A stretch of DNA of 64,000 nt, taken from Laguncularia racemosa (Eukaryota > Streptophyta > Magnoliopsida > Myrtales > Combretaceae). The stretch covers positions 9,021,559-9,085,558 of the forward strand of contig JBBMOL010000008.1 of the NCBI GenBank assembly GCA_037954665.1, written 5' to 3'. Both the position numbers and the translations under genes were made by a program. Shown piece after piece: positions 32,485 through 44,609 of this stretch; position 1 is the stretch's first letter; every line of letters begins with the position of its first letter. Under the pieces are notes generated by a model that did not search any database, was not told the DNA's origin, and saw nothing but the letters and a program-made list of their open reading frames with translations.

Positions 32485-35400
32485 TGTAAACCCCGCAAAA
32501 TTCCAAAATAGGGAATAAATCATTGGAACAATTTTCGAAGACATTTAACCTTACACCGAAAGACTAAGTTCCATAACCCCAAAATATTCTATAAAAATCC
32601 TAAATTGACCCATGAAACATAAAATAGTATCTCAAACCCTAATCTAAAAATCTAAACCTTAGAATAGGAATCAAAGACCACATATCAACCTTTAAACCCC
32701 AAGTCAATAATGCAAACTCTAATTTAAATAACAAACCCCAAAAATGATAAATTAAACTCCAAATTTGAACTTAATCCAAAATAATGACAATAATACTAAA
32801 TCGAAAAACCCTAAAAATTTTCAAATCAAGAATTGGTATGAAGAAAAATCTCAAAGAAATATGTCGAAAATGAATAAGAAAAATTGATTGTGAAATTAGA
32901 TTTGCTTTATGATATGCAAACTAACTAGCATGTCTAAAAGCTAAAGAATTTGAAACTAAAACAAACATTGATGATAGGACATTGCCTTAAGAAAACTTAA
33001 CTTGAATTTGGATTTTCAAAAATCTTAAATTCAATTCCCAATTTCTTAGAAACAACCATTGACATTAGGAATTTCTTTAGAACCAAGAACAACCAACATC
33101 GACCTCGGAAAAAACCCTAGATTCGATCTGAATGAAATCACAACTTAAACAACAACAAACTATCCTATAATTATTCTAAAGAAACCCAAAAACTTAATCA
33201 AATTCAACTCTACAAAATAATCAAATTAGGTAAAACAAAAATTGAAAAACATGAGTCAAACCAATTCCTATATGTAGCATAAAGAGGGAAGAGAATAAAA
33301 CCCTATTTAGACCATCAAATGACTTGATCTTAAGCCTAAACTTGATCTGGAATTTTCCCCATAAAAGCCCTAATTAAAGCCTATTCAACCACAAGAAAAA
33401 AAGGAGAATTAATAGCCCAAAATAAGCCCCAATCCGAGTTTGCTCCATGTGATTACCAGTTTGAGGATTAAGAAACTAACTAAGAAACCAATGGGATTAA
33501 CCTAACCAAATGCAATAGTAACTAAAAGCAAACTAAATGAAAACCAAGAGGGACAAATCTAGAGAAAATCTCCCCTATTTTGTAAGTATGTCCCCTTAAG
33601 ACAAGACCCTTTACCCATTAGACAAAGTTATTACTCAATTAACCAAAGCGAAGGACCAATGGAGATTCCCCTCAAACTTGCTACCCAAACCTCTAATCTT
33701 TCATTCCTCATTTCCCATGTGAAATCACTCCTTCTTCTAGAAGAATAAAACACCAAAAGCTCTCAATAAAAATCTACCAAACACCCTCAAGAACAACTCT
33801 AAAAATTACATCAGGCACAAACCCTGGATAGCAACGTCTAACCACCTTCTTCTTAGATTTTCATTTAGATATCACCACCTCCTAATCTCCAAAAAAAATC
33901 CAAATCATTCTAGGACATTATTAAAAGGAAAATACTCCTAAAAACCCTCCCAAATTCCCCAAACATCTAACTAGAAAATCGGGTCACAAAGAGGAACCCC
34001 CAAGTTATCCCCTGTTTCACCTACTATGCACTCCGAAGATCCACCCGCTAATCACACTCCAAAAAACCCTCAATCAAGCCTAACTTTTGGTATTATCTAC
34101 ACCGCTCAAGAGGCTATTAGGAGAGCTAAGGATCCAAGGAAAATTGGGACATCAAGGCACCCTAAGAGGGAGTTGAAAGAGGGAGACTTCAATACTCCCA
34201 AGCTACAGCATGTAGGACCTTTGCTCTTCCTTGTTGGTATTATTTTTTTTTCTTGTAATATTTTATTTCATTAGATTAGAATAGAGCTAGGTTTCCTTTA
34301 TTTTGTTACTTTACATGTATATTTAGAGTATATTTAGTTTAGGAAAAGGTAGAAAATGCAAGCCCAAAACTAGGATGAAAACCATGAGAATCCTCTTTGA
34401 AACATGACATGCATGATTGAAGTTTTGGAAAAATATAAAGCAATTAGAATTTGGAGACTTAAGGGACTTTTGGATGCCTATGTTTAGGACTTAATTAAGT
34501 ATATTTCTGATGTATTACTTGCACTCTTAACTATGGAAAGCATTAGATACTAAACTAGGCCCTCTAGTAGTAAGAAATTGGAAAGAATGGCAAGATTGAT
34601 TCAAAGACTTTCCAAACCATGCCAAACCCATTTGAATCTAGAAATTTTTAAATTTCTAAAACCTAAGAATAATGAAGTAATATTAGGAAAATTCTGGAAT
34701 TAAAATTCTTAAAGGAAAACACAAAACTAACACAAGCTAAATGGAAAAAGTGAAACTGAAGCCTTGTGAAACACCATACGAAATTCTTAAACCAATTTCC
34801 AAAATTTCTAGAAGAGAGCAAGGCATCCACATGACATTTTAAGCCTTAAACATATTTCAAGTAATTAGAATTAAATTCCCCTAGATTATTAGATCAAATT
34901 AGGTGGAAATGGACCTTAAACATAATTTAAATCGAGTACACCTAAGCTATCTAGTTTAGAATGCAATCTTCTAAAGTCTAAATGATCAAAATGAAAAGAA
35001 CATTCAAAACCCTTTAAAACGACTATAAATGTGCAAAAAAAAAGGATTTAAAACAAAAATGTTATACATAAAATATTAAAACCTACAAAAAAAAAAAAAA
35101 AACCAACAAAACTAACCCAACTAGTATAGATTAGTTTTGACCTAAACTTATGAAGATATTCTATGTTGTCAGGTGATGCAGTATTCGAGGACAATTTGCC
35201 AACTAACTATTATGACTAGAGACCATATAGTCTGGTGAGTAAAAATCCAATGATTACTATTCCTTGCTTGTTCTTGTAATTTAGTGCACCTACGTGTTGT
35301 AAATATATGAATGTGAATTGGATTTGCATGTGAGGGATTACATAGGATATTGTATGTGCTCAGATGTTGTATTTAAGTGCCAATTGAACTTAATTATACC

Positions 35401-36521
35401 AAGCTAAGTGAATTTCGCTTTCCCCTACATTTAGATTGTAGAAATTGCGATTGACTGTATAAATTGCCGCGAACACTAAATAAATTAACTTAAGACTATT
35501 TGACCTTAAATATAATAAATCATGCCTCATGGAGTCCTACATGTAAGAAGGTCATCGGCATCATGTGGTGATACAGAAAGATCCTATGGAGGTTACACCC
35601 TATGGGTACACCTTATCTTGACCTTTAGGAACTAAATAGAACTCGGGAAATGTCACCCTCTGATTGAGAACTAGGTTTTTCCTAGTCCAGGGATTCACTG
35701 CTTAGGGGTGATTGAGCTTGCAAGCCTTTCACAGTCTATACCCTATGACGGGCTTTGCATGTGTATACGTATTTACGAGATTATTGGAATACATTAAGGA
35801 AACATGTAAAGACTCTATGAGCTATTTGGAAAGGATAGCCCAAGGTCACTAGAGCCTAGAGCTAATGTGTAGTTCTTGATTTCCTAACCCTTGGCAATGG
35901 AGGGTGCAAATCTGTGCTATATGCGGTGTTTGATAAACCATATATATTGTTGCATTCATGTATTTGGTCATGCATAACATATACTTAATTAAATAACTTA
36001 CTTGATTATTGCTCATTAGTTTAGTAAAAGAATCTAGCTCACTAAGCTTTATAGCTTACACCCCAACACTTTTTCTTTTGCAAGTTAAGTTAAAAGTTGG
36101 GAATATGCTATGAATCAAGTGATGAGAGCTCCAAACTCTGATATTGAGGAACAAGTATAGAATAGAGCAATTGTTGGTCTAGACTTACATAAAGTGACAA
36201 GATATTATGGAACATGTAGACTCTTTCCTTTTAAAATCTATTTATCTTTAAACTTATTTGAACTTAAACTTCTTTAGGACTATGACTACCCGATTTTACA
36301 ATTTGGTGGGCGACACCGATTCTCTGCGATTCTTATGACTAAAGATTATCGATCTCCTTTTTTATTTTTATATAATAATTAGTTATAAGTATTACGACTA
36401 AAGGAGACTTAATTAGAGTCTTACAACCTCTAACTTGCAAGACGGTTATCGAATTATGGGTATAAATAAGATGTGATGACTTTTAGTAAAAATTACTAAA
36501 CCCCCCTCTACGGGCGTGATA
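32485..36521 (+). repeat. Solo LTR Y3 (4.04 kb)
   Basis: Starts TGTAAACCCCGCAAAATTCC (compare Y1, TGTAAAACCCACAAAATTC) and ends GGGCGTGATA, the same end as Y2. The flanks GTGGT (32480-32484) and GTGGG (36522-36526) match at 4 of 5 bases, supporting a target duplication. The 3' part (36040-36521) resembles the ends of Y1 and Y2, including the TCACTAAGC...TAGCTTAC block and the CTTGCAAGACGG-like block. No pol sequence, so a solo LTR. An open stretch at 34026-34274 (82 residues) has no recognisable domain. Confidence 0.75.
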
Positions 36522-36526
36522 GTGGG

Positions 36527-38445
36527 AGTGGGGAACTAAAGGGCACCTAACCTACATTTAGGTACACATATGAGGACTTGCATGGGTAATTGAAAAACAA
36601 AAAATCTAAAAGACCTCAAATTTCCAAATGAGGTCAATGGAATGAAGAAGGAAAATTTGGAGTCAATTAATAAAGGATTAACAAAATTTAGGGCTAAATT
36701 TTTCCATAATGACCTTTTTACCTTAAAACTCAATTTATCAAAAATAGCTTTAAAATAACATAATGATCTTAAATAGAATTTTAAGACCATAATTAAGTGA
36801 ATAAAATCATTAAAGTACTATTTCAAATCAATTAGAAAAGACAAAAATTAAATTTAGAGATCAATTTTGCAAAATAATGATTTTGCCCCTAAACCGAATT
36901 TAGAGTCATTGAAGTTAGCCAAAATCACTAAAAAAATTAATTAAAGTCATTTGGAGTCATTTAAAGTTATTGGGAGTAATCCCTTGAAGTTTGTAGACAA
37001 TTTACCAAAAATAACTTGCTCTACTCTTGAAATTGATTTTATCGAAATCAAACCCAAATTTTCTTAGTGACCCTAAATATAGCTCTATGACTTTAATTAT
37101 ATAAATAAAATCAATTACAAATTATTTTGAGACAATTGGAAAAGAAAAATTTAAATTCAAAGGTCAATTGGTTAAAATGACCAAAATGCCCTTAAGCTTA
37201 CCTTGTTAAAGGGTAGCTAAATGTTTAAGATTCTAAGGGATGAGTAAATTTTCAGCTAGAATAAGTGGAAAAATTAAGGATAAATAAAACTCTAAATTAT
37301 GCTAAATGGGAGGACACATGTCACCAAATGCTACAATCTACTAGCTTTTGTAGTCTCAATTGTCGTTACCCTTAAACGTTCACTAAACCTTACTATATAA
37401 TCCCTTTTAGCAATAGCAATTAGCAGCCCCCATCTTCATTTTCTAAAAATTCTCTACGGTAAAAGTTTTCAAAAACCCATTAAGCTTCATCCATACCTTA
37501 AGCCCTTCAATACCCATTAAACCCATCTAATTTGGCTACTAATTCTAGTTGTTTTCTTGATTTCTAGCAAAATCTAGGTTGATCCAAACATATAGATCTA
37601 GAGTTTTGATGCTAAACTAGTTGCTTTTATTTTAAGGGAATAAGTTGAAATCAAGGAAACTCCATATTGGGACATCAAGGCTCAAAGCAAAGGGAGTTGG
37701 ATAAGCTAAGATTGAATCTCCAACAAGGTAAGTTCACTACAATGGTTGATTTGATGATTCTTAAAAGTGATTAAGCATGGAGATTTGATGATTTCTTGAA
37801 TTTTGATGAAATTGACACAAAACCCATGTTGAACCACAAATAAAGTTGTTACATTTTGGGTGTAAATTGATGTTTATGTTGTAGATTTATGTTATGACAT
37901 GTTAAATGTAATGTTAGGTGTTGGATTTATGTGTTTACATTACCATATATTAGCCCCCTATGGCTCACTCCTTTTTCTTTTACAAGTGAAAACTATTTGA
38001 TGGATATACCTTACAAATTACTGGGTTTTGACTTGGAGGAAAAGTATAGGGGCAAGTTTGAGGACTTAAATTACATTGACTACAACCTTTTTTTATTTTT
38101 TAATTTCTGCACTTAGTTTCTATGTTTAGTAACCTACTTAGACTTTTATCAAGAGCCGCTAGTGGCTTTATGGCCTATTGCTTTCATATTTGTATTTTGT
38201 AGGCCCTTTAGACCTTAGGATTTAGATTTCTATCTCATACTATTCATTGCATTTCCCAAACTTGACAAATCTCTAAAATGTTTTTCAAAATCAACAAACT
38301 ATTAAATATTTTTCAAAATCTAATAAAAATTTTCAAATTACTAAAACTTCTTTAGAGATCCATTTAATAATCATAACCTTATGTATTCTACTTAAGTATA
38401 ATATGGGGCAACTTGTCAATGCCATAGTAAATTAAGGGTATGACA
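36527..38445 (+). repeat. Long-LTR-like sequence, 3' part
   Basis: AT-rich. A TATA box is at about 37391-37400 (TACTATATAA), followed by a pyrimidine-rich leader and AACAAGGTAAGTTC, which looks like a splice donor. It ends GGGTATGACA at 38445, as expected for a family-Y LTR. The LTR start is not identified; it may lie left of Y3, which would then be nested inside it. Confidence 0.45.
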
Positions 38446-38639
38446 AAATCTCTCAATCTTTCCACATTTCCACCAACCCTAACCTTATGGCCTCTAGACA
38501 ACATCAACTTTGTGTAGGAAAACTTAAGGATTATCAAGAAACTAACCCCCAAAAAATACTAAAAAAATTAGGCAAAAATAAAAGAAATTAAGAAATATCA
38601 TGCAATTTTTTGTTTAATGGTGGTTAGAAGGGTTATATT

Positions 38640-39670
38640 CAGGGGTAGACCAGGGGGGCCGAAAGCGGCCCTGGCTTTCATGTGCTCGGGAAATAATTAA
38701 TCAATTAAATTTATTTTAAAGTAAAAAGTATATGTTATATTTATTTTTTAAGTGTAAATATTATCATAAAATTTAATATGGCTAAGTGGTTAGATATTTA
38801 TTTTATATACTCATGGTCATAGGTTCAATGTACATTAAAGTCACTTTTAGTTTTTCAAATTATTTTTATTATTTATCTCTTAATAAATGATTTTCATTCT
38901 CTCTCTCTCTTTTCCCCACTATAACTAGTAAAGCCGAATTTCATTAATAAAAAGATAATGGCTAATTAAATAAATTCTTAATAGACACTATTTGTTTATT
39001 AGTAACTATAGTTATATTCAACACTATAAGTGTTTCAATCATATAGTATAAAACATTAGTAAATAATTGTAGTTTATATTACTGAAGACACTAACATTAG
39101 TAATATTTTCTTTTGTTATTAATATTATAAAAATAAATGAGCACTATTGAATAATCAATTGTTTAATCACTTAGAATGAAAAAACATATATATATTTATT
39201 TTTTATGGTGTTATTAATGAAATAGTCTTGTAAGGTCAATATAAAGAAACTATAAAATACTATATTATTTATATTATGTTATCATTTTATTCTATTTGTA
39301 ATTTTTTGTTTAAATACTTATGATTTATTTTTGTTAAGAATAAAACTTATATGAATTTTATGTCTTAATTCAATTTTTTATAAACTGATAGTAACGTTTT
39401 GATTAATATATATGCCTAATGAAATGTTAAAATATATATCTTTCTTAGCCTTTTATGAAGTATATCAAATATCCATAATTGTTAAATACAAAAGTTTAAA
39501 ATTTCTTCTCTATTTAATATTAGATTGTATTAGAGGTACATTTATTTCTATATATATAAGATGCATTATAAGTGAAATGATAAGTAAATATTTTTGTATG
39601 AGTAATTCTAATATTAATTTTAATATTGTAAATTCAGTGCCCTAATAATATGATTTTACATCTACTCGTG
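38640..39670. mobile_element. hAT-like non-autonomous element
   Basis: The left end is CAGGGGTAGACCAGGGGGGCC, in the style of plant hAT termini. The right end TCTACTCGTG is an imperfect inverted partner of CAGGGGTAGA. The 8-bp flanks GTTATATT (38632-38639) and GCCACATT (39671-39678) differ at three sites, all T versus C, as decay of a hAT-type 8-bp duplication could produce. No transposase frame remains; the 77-residue open stretch at 39412-39645 shows no known motif. Confidence 0.55.
38779..38832 (+). other. tRNA-like A-box/B-box segment inside the hAT-like element
   Basis: TGGCTAAGTGGT (38779-38790) fits the RNA polymerase III A box, and GGTTCAATGTA (38822-38832) is close to the B box. The 43-base spacing is near that in tRNA genes. 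There is no cloverleaf, so this is not a tRNA gene; it could be a captured SINE head or chance. Confidence 0.4.
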
Positions 39671-39678
39671 GCCACATT

Positions 39679-40821
39679 AAGGCTGTTATTAAGTTGCCTT
39701 GGGGTCAAAGATTTTCCACCTAAGGGAAATGTTCCAAAAGGGCTAGTGGCTTGATGGTGGCTAGAGTTCCATGCACCAGCAAGCTTAGTTTTCCATCAAA
39801 CTTTGCTTAATTTGTTGAAAATACTAAATTACTTTTATTAATTATGGAAAAATGTATTATGAGCTAATTTTTAATGTAGCTTATTATAGTAATTTTGCAC
39901 ATGTAGAATTCATGGTGGATCTAGTCGATTGTTAAGAAGTCACCTTATTTGAATTCAAATTCAACTTGATTTTTGAAACCCTTAATGACATAGTTTTAGC
40001 TTAATTTTTTGTTTATAAACTCTTAACAATCATATTAAATTTACATAGCACAAATTTCATATTCAAAGCACATTTAGTACTTATTTTAATTATTTTCTTT
40101 AATTTTTCCAATTTTCAATAGGTTTTTATATTTAATTAAATTATTTTATTTTCTAGAAATTAATTGAAGTTAGCATTCCAATATGATTTCTAGAACTATA
40201 ACAAGATGTTTGGAAGGATTGTTATCAATTTTTGCACATGGAAGTGGTTTTCGCTTAATTGATGATAATTTTAATGCTATTATGTGTATCTAGGGAAAAG
40301 TCAATATAGATCTTAGTAGGAAGTCAAAAGTTGGATTTTGAGTCTTCATCATTTCATGGGACTATAGAAACTTTTGTGGATTTAATTGATGACATTTGCT
40401 ATTTATTATGTAATTGCTTAAAAAATAACTTAAATTTGTAGTTTGGAGGTAGTTAATTATGGCTTGAGTTACTTAATGATATTCTTTTGATTAATATCAT
40501 TCCTTTGCTTGACCTAATCAAGTTAGGATTGGCTTGAAATATCATGACTTGGTGGTTAATGACATGTTAATAAGGTTAGCTATAGGTTTATAACCTCGTG
40601 TTAAAATGCAATTTGATTGAAAGGCATTTTTGAAAATTTTCCTTATTGGCCAGGTTTAGGTTTGTGACATATTTATTATGCACACACAAATGTACATATA
40701 TTGAATATGAAACAAGCAACTTACAGATTAATAAAAGTTAATCGAGAAAGAGTAGAAGGTTGAAATTGGGTAAGAAATAAGGAGGTTATGACTAATTGAA
40801 GCTAATAGAGTAAAGGTAGAA
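39679..40821. other. No gene recognised
   Basis: AT-rich sequence between the hAT-like element and solo LTR Y2. If Y2 is removed it should continue into 48994 onward. Confidence 0.45.
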
Positions 40822-42261
40822 CGTAATGTGATATCCTAAAAATTTGAAAAACTATATAAAAATTAAAGAAAATTAGTGGAATAATAGATACTTCTAGGTC
40901 GGGGTAGCGAGGACGACAATTTTGTAATATTAAAAATTTTGAGAAAATTATGAAGAAAATTTTAAAGATCGTGATATATTAATATTATTTTAAAAATTTA
41001 CGAATAACTAAAAATTTATGATAAATAATAATAACTTTTAAAATAGAAAATGAGGAAGACATGGAATTCATTTGATAAGTATAACAAATAGATATTTAAA
41101 ACAATTAAAAAGAATAATTGTATGCAAAAGAAAAAAGGATAATGAGCGTAAATTTTCAAATTATATGAAATATATTACTAAATAAATTTAGGAAACAAAG
41201 TAATTGATAAATATTTGTATATAGGTATATAAACAAATAAATAAAAATAATTGTAAGTCATAATTTTAGTTCGTGCAATTTAAATTAAAAGAATAAATTT
41301 TTAGAAACATAAATTATGAATAATATTGAGTTAAATAATGAAATTAATTGAAATTATAGATTTAGGAAATTCAAATGAAAATTTTGAGTAAATATTTATA
41401 TTCGGAATAATCAAATTAGCTTAGATGAAAAGTTTTGCAATAAAATATTAAAAAATACAAAACTTACAAATAACATTGTATGTGCACAAAAATTAAAATA
41501 TAAATAATTATAATATATATAAATATATATTTATATATATGGTGGTAGGAATAGTGAAAAAAAAATCAAAACACTATAAAAAGAGAATGAAGGCTCCGGA
41601 AACTACGAGAACGGGAAAGATACAGTGAGAGAGAGAGCAGGGGATAACGAGGAATGCAAGAGGAAAGAAAAGAAAAGAAAAAGAAAGAAAAAAAGGAAAA
41701 ACGAACAAAAAAATTCATAACTTTCACATACGACCTCCGATCAATGATCCGTGACCGCCAGCATGTCCCTTAAGGTGAGTACAACTCAACAAGACTAAGT
41801 TTATGCAAAATAGAGATATTTTTCGTATTTCAGGAATAATCATTAAAAATAATATTTAGCCTAGAAAATCGATGAAATAGGTAGAAACATGCTAGATATG
41901 ATGATCTAGATTATGAATAGAGTGTAATGATGTATTTTCTTGAATTTTTAGGTGAAGAAAAATTATCTCGTAAATATACCCACAAACTATTACAAATAGC
42001 CAAGAAAACGAGACCTAGGTGAGTAGGAAACTCCATGATGTGCTACAATGTTATGATTGATTTTGATATGCCATATTTGATCGTGATATGTTTGTATATG
42101 TGTGTGTACAAGTGGATGTACATATATGTGTGTGAATATGCATACTTTTCGGGTGTGGAAGTACATGTTGTATATGTGTGTATATGTATGTACACACATG
42201 AGATACAAATATGTATAAAAGTGCGTGGGAGTAAGCATCTATTTATAGTTCTTCGTAAACA

Positions 42262-42440
42262 AGGTCAACATGGTCGTGCTGACTTCGAAACACATTATTA
42301 TTAATGCCCAGTTTAGCATAGGCTCCAGCATGGGCGTGCTCGGGGCAAGGTTGAACTTTTTCTTGCTTCTGAACATTTTTCTAACTTAGCACTGGCTTTA
42401 GTACATGCTATGCTGAAGGTTGTGCTAGACCGAAATTTCA
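42262..42440 (+). repeat. Palindrome cluster in LTR Y2
   Basis: Degenerate forms of the Y1 cluster: CATGGTCGTGCTGAC, CAGCATGGGCGTGCTCG and TACATGCTATGCTGAAG. The perfect centre seen in Y1 is lost here. Confidence 0.6.
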
Positions 42441-42710
42441 ACTTTCTTCATTTCTCACCAAATTTCATCTCGTCTTTTGCTCATATCATCCTTAAACCTT
42501 TCTTTTACTTCTATTGAAACCTAAAATTAGAATTTAATTCTACAAATACCCTCTTCTTCAACCAACACTAGCTTCTGACACTTATCATATGTATTTATAG
42601 TGATTAATATGTTTGTATATATGAATTTGTATATTAAAGGTGTGGATATGTACATATGTATGTATGTGTAAATGTATATGTATGTACATGGTTATAAGTA
42701 TGTTTGTGTA

Positions 42711-42928
42711 TAGGGGATACGTTGTATATGTATGTACATGTTCGTGCATACATATGTATGTGTATCGATATATATATGTATTGATGGAAAGAAGTATGTG
42801 TTGGAAAATGAGAAAGTGACTAGGGGATACGTTGTATATGTATGTACATGTTTGTGCATATGTATGTATGTGTATCGATATATATATATGTATTGATGGA
42901 AAAGAGTACGTGTTGGAAAATGTGAAAG
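42711..42928 (+). repeat. 110-bp tandem duplication within LTR Y2
   Basis: Two copies start TAGGGGATACGTTGTATATG at 42711 and 42821, with about ten differences. They lie in a TG/TA-rich stretch (42050-42980) that accounts for the nearby long but low-complexity open frames. Confidence 0.85.
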
Positions 42929-43621
42929 ATGTGGATATTGGATTCATATATGAGATGCGTGTATACGAAAATGGGAAAAGATTTAAGTGCATTGAAAATG
43001 TAATGGGTTTGATTGTGAGATTTAGATTGACATTTTTTCTTATGCTTGTTGTGGAATGGTCAATGGAATTGCTTTATTTTCTTATATGGATTGGTTGTTA
43101 TTATATATTGGTTGATCACCTTAAATCGAATAATTAAAGGTTGTGATTTAATTAAAATGAGACATGCATTATACGAAACATTGCATAAATTTGAAGGCCA
43201 TCACTGTCACAGGGCATCCTGAAGTAATGGTGATATTACTGAACCATTCTAAGTGAACTATTGGACTAGGGGATTGTCCGCACCATGTTGGTTCCTTGTC
43301 CGGAGTGTCTTTGAGGGTGTTGCTCCAACTGTTGCAAGTATACAGGAGCGTCTAGTGATAAAATGAATATATAGTAAATATTAAAGTAATGAGAAATTAA
43401 ACCAAGTTATGAGACTTAGGCACTGATGGTGGCTTCAGAATCCCTAACCCAAGGTCAAGGGAGGCGTAAACCCTAGACTTCATGTTAGTTACTAGAAGAC
43501 CACGTGAACTATTGCATTCATATGATTGCTCATGCATTGCATATGGTTGATAACTTAATTGAATTGCTTGTGCATGTGTAGCATTGAGAGTATTGCACTC
43601 TCATTCACCAAGCTATAGCGT

Positions 43622-44596
43622 TGATGTGCCTAAAACCAAGATCTAAGCACATGCAAATGAACCAAAGAAACAACTTTAATTCACAAGATCAAAACCAGTT
43701 CAAAGGGCATAAAATTAACATGAACCCTAAATGTAATAGGAGGACCGATTGCTATATTTCATGAAATGAATATCACAATGGTGTATTCCTCAATGAAGAT
43801 CATAAACTATACTTGACAATCACGTGAATAATACACAAGATCAACAAGAACAATTCCGAAATCCTCCATTCCAATAAGTCCCAATTCACGCCACAAGATG
43901 AAGCAAAATTTAATGGTAATATCAAATGCTAAGAACCAATCAATTAAGTAATAATAATTTGATTACAAATGCAATCAAATCTGACCAAGAAACTTCCAAT
44001 TCAACCCTAGATATTACACACTAGAGTAGAAAAGAAATCACAACAAAATGAAATTGATATGACTCACAATTTTAAGTATTGCACTCGCCACAATTTCAAC
44101 TCTTTGGATTGAAATTGATAAGAGGAAAGTTGAACTAGGAAACCCCCAATTCTCTCATGTTAAATTGAAGTGTATATTCTGAAAAAATGGCGTCCTCAAA
44201 ACCCTACTTAAGCAAGTATTTATACTTGCTCCCTTTAGGGTTAGAAAGTACACAAAATTACAACTATGCCACTTTTAGGGTGGTCGGTCCTAAATGAGAA
44301 TTACAAACAAAATAAAAGTTTCTCAAAAGAAAATACAACATAAAATAGTCCATAAAACAATTACAAAGTACAAAATATTATAAATCTTCATGAGCCAATG
44401 CTTCAAAGCGGAAATAATCGCAGCGGACCTTAGAATGCAAATCTGATGATGTCCTGTAGCCATCAACTAATGTAAGACATGTTGGCATCCTATGGAGAAA
44501 TATTATTATACTTGTAATATTATTTCTCAAATACTTATTAGATCATCATCCAAATCGAGTTCTAAAAGCATATAGGTGCCGGAAATTTTCCCATCA
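43622..44596 (-). repeat. 3' LTR of element D (975 bp)
   Basis: Plus-strand ends TGATGTGCC and CCCATCA, giving inverted TGATG/CATCA termini. Closely similar to the LTR at 47564-48574. A TATA near-palindrome is at 44214-44227. Confidence 0.92.
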
Positions 44597-44609
44597 TCTC
44601 CTCAGACTT
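44597..44609 (-). other. Polypurine tract of element D
   Basis: The minus strand reads AAGTCTGAGGAGA next to the 3' LTR. Mostly purine with two pyrimidine breaks. Element B has the same sequence with small changes (6013-6025). Confidence 0.6.

Noticed and set aside
34026..34274. 82-residue frame with a basic middle and hydrophobic C-terminus
   Set aside because: It lies within solo LTR Y3, has no known domain, and the hydrophobic end comes from a T-rich run.
38779..38832. tRNA gene
   Set aside because: A- and B-box-like motifs only; no acceptor stem, anticodon arm or cloverleaf can be drawn.
41990..43137. Several overlapping frames rich in Tyr, His, Ile and Thr
   Set aside because: They arise from TG/TA-rich low-complexity sequence and its 110-bp duplication inside an LTR.
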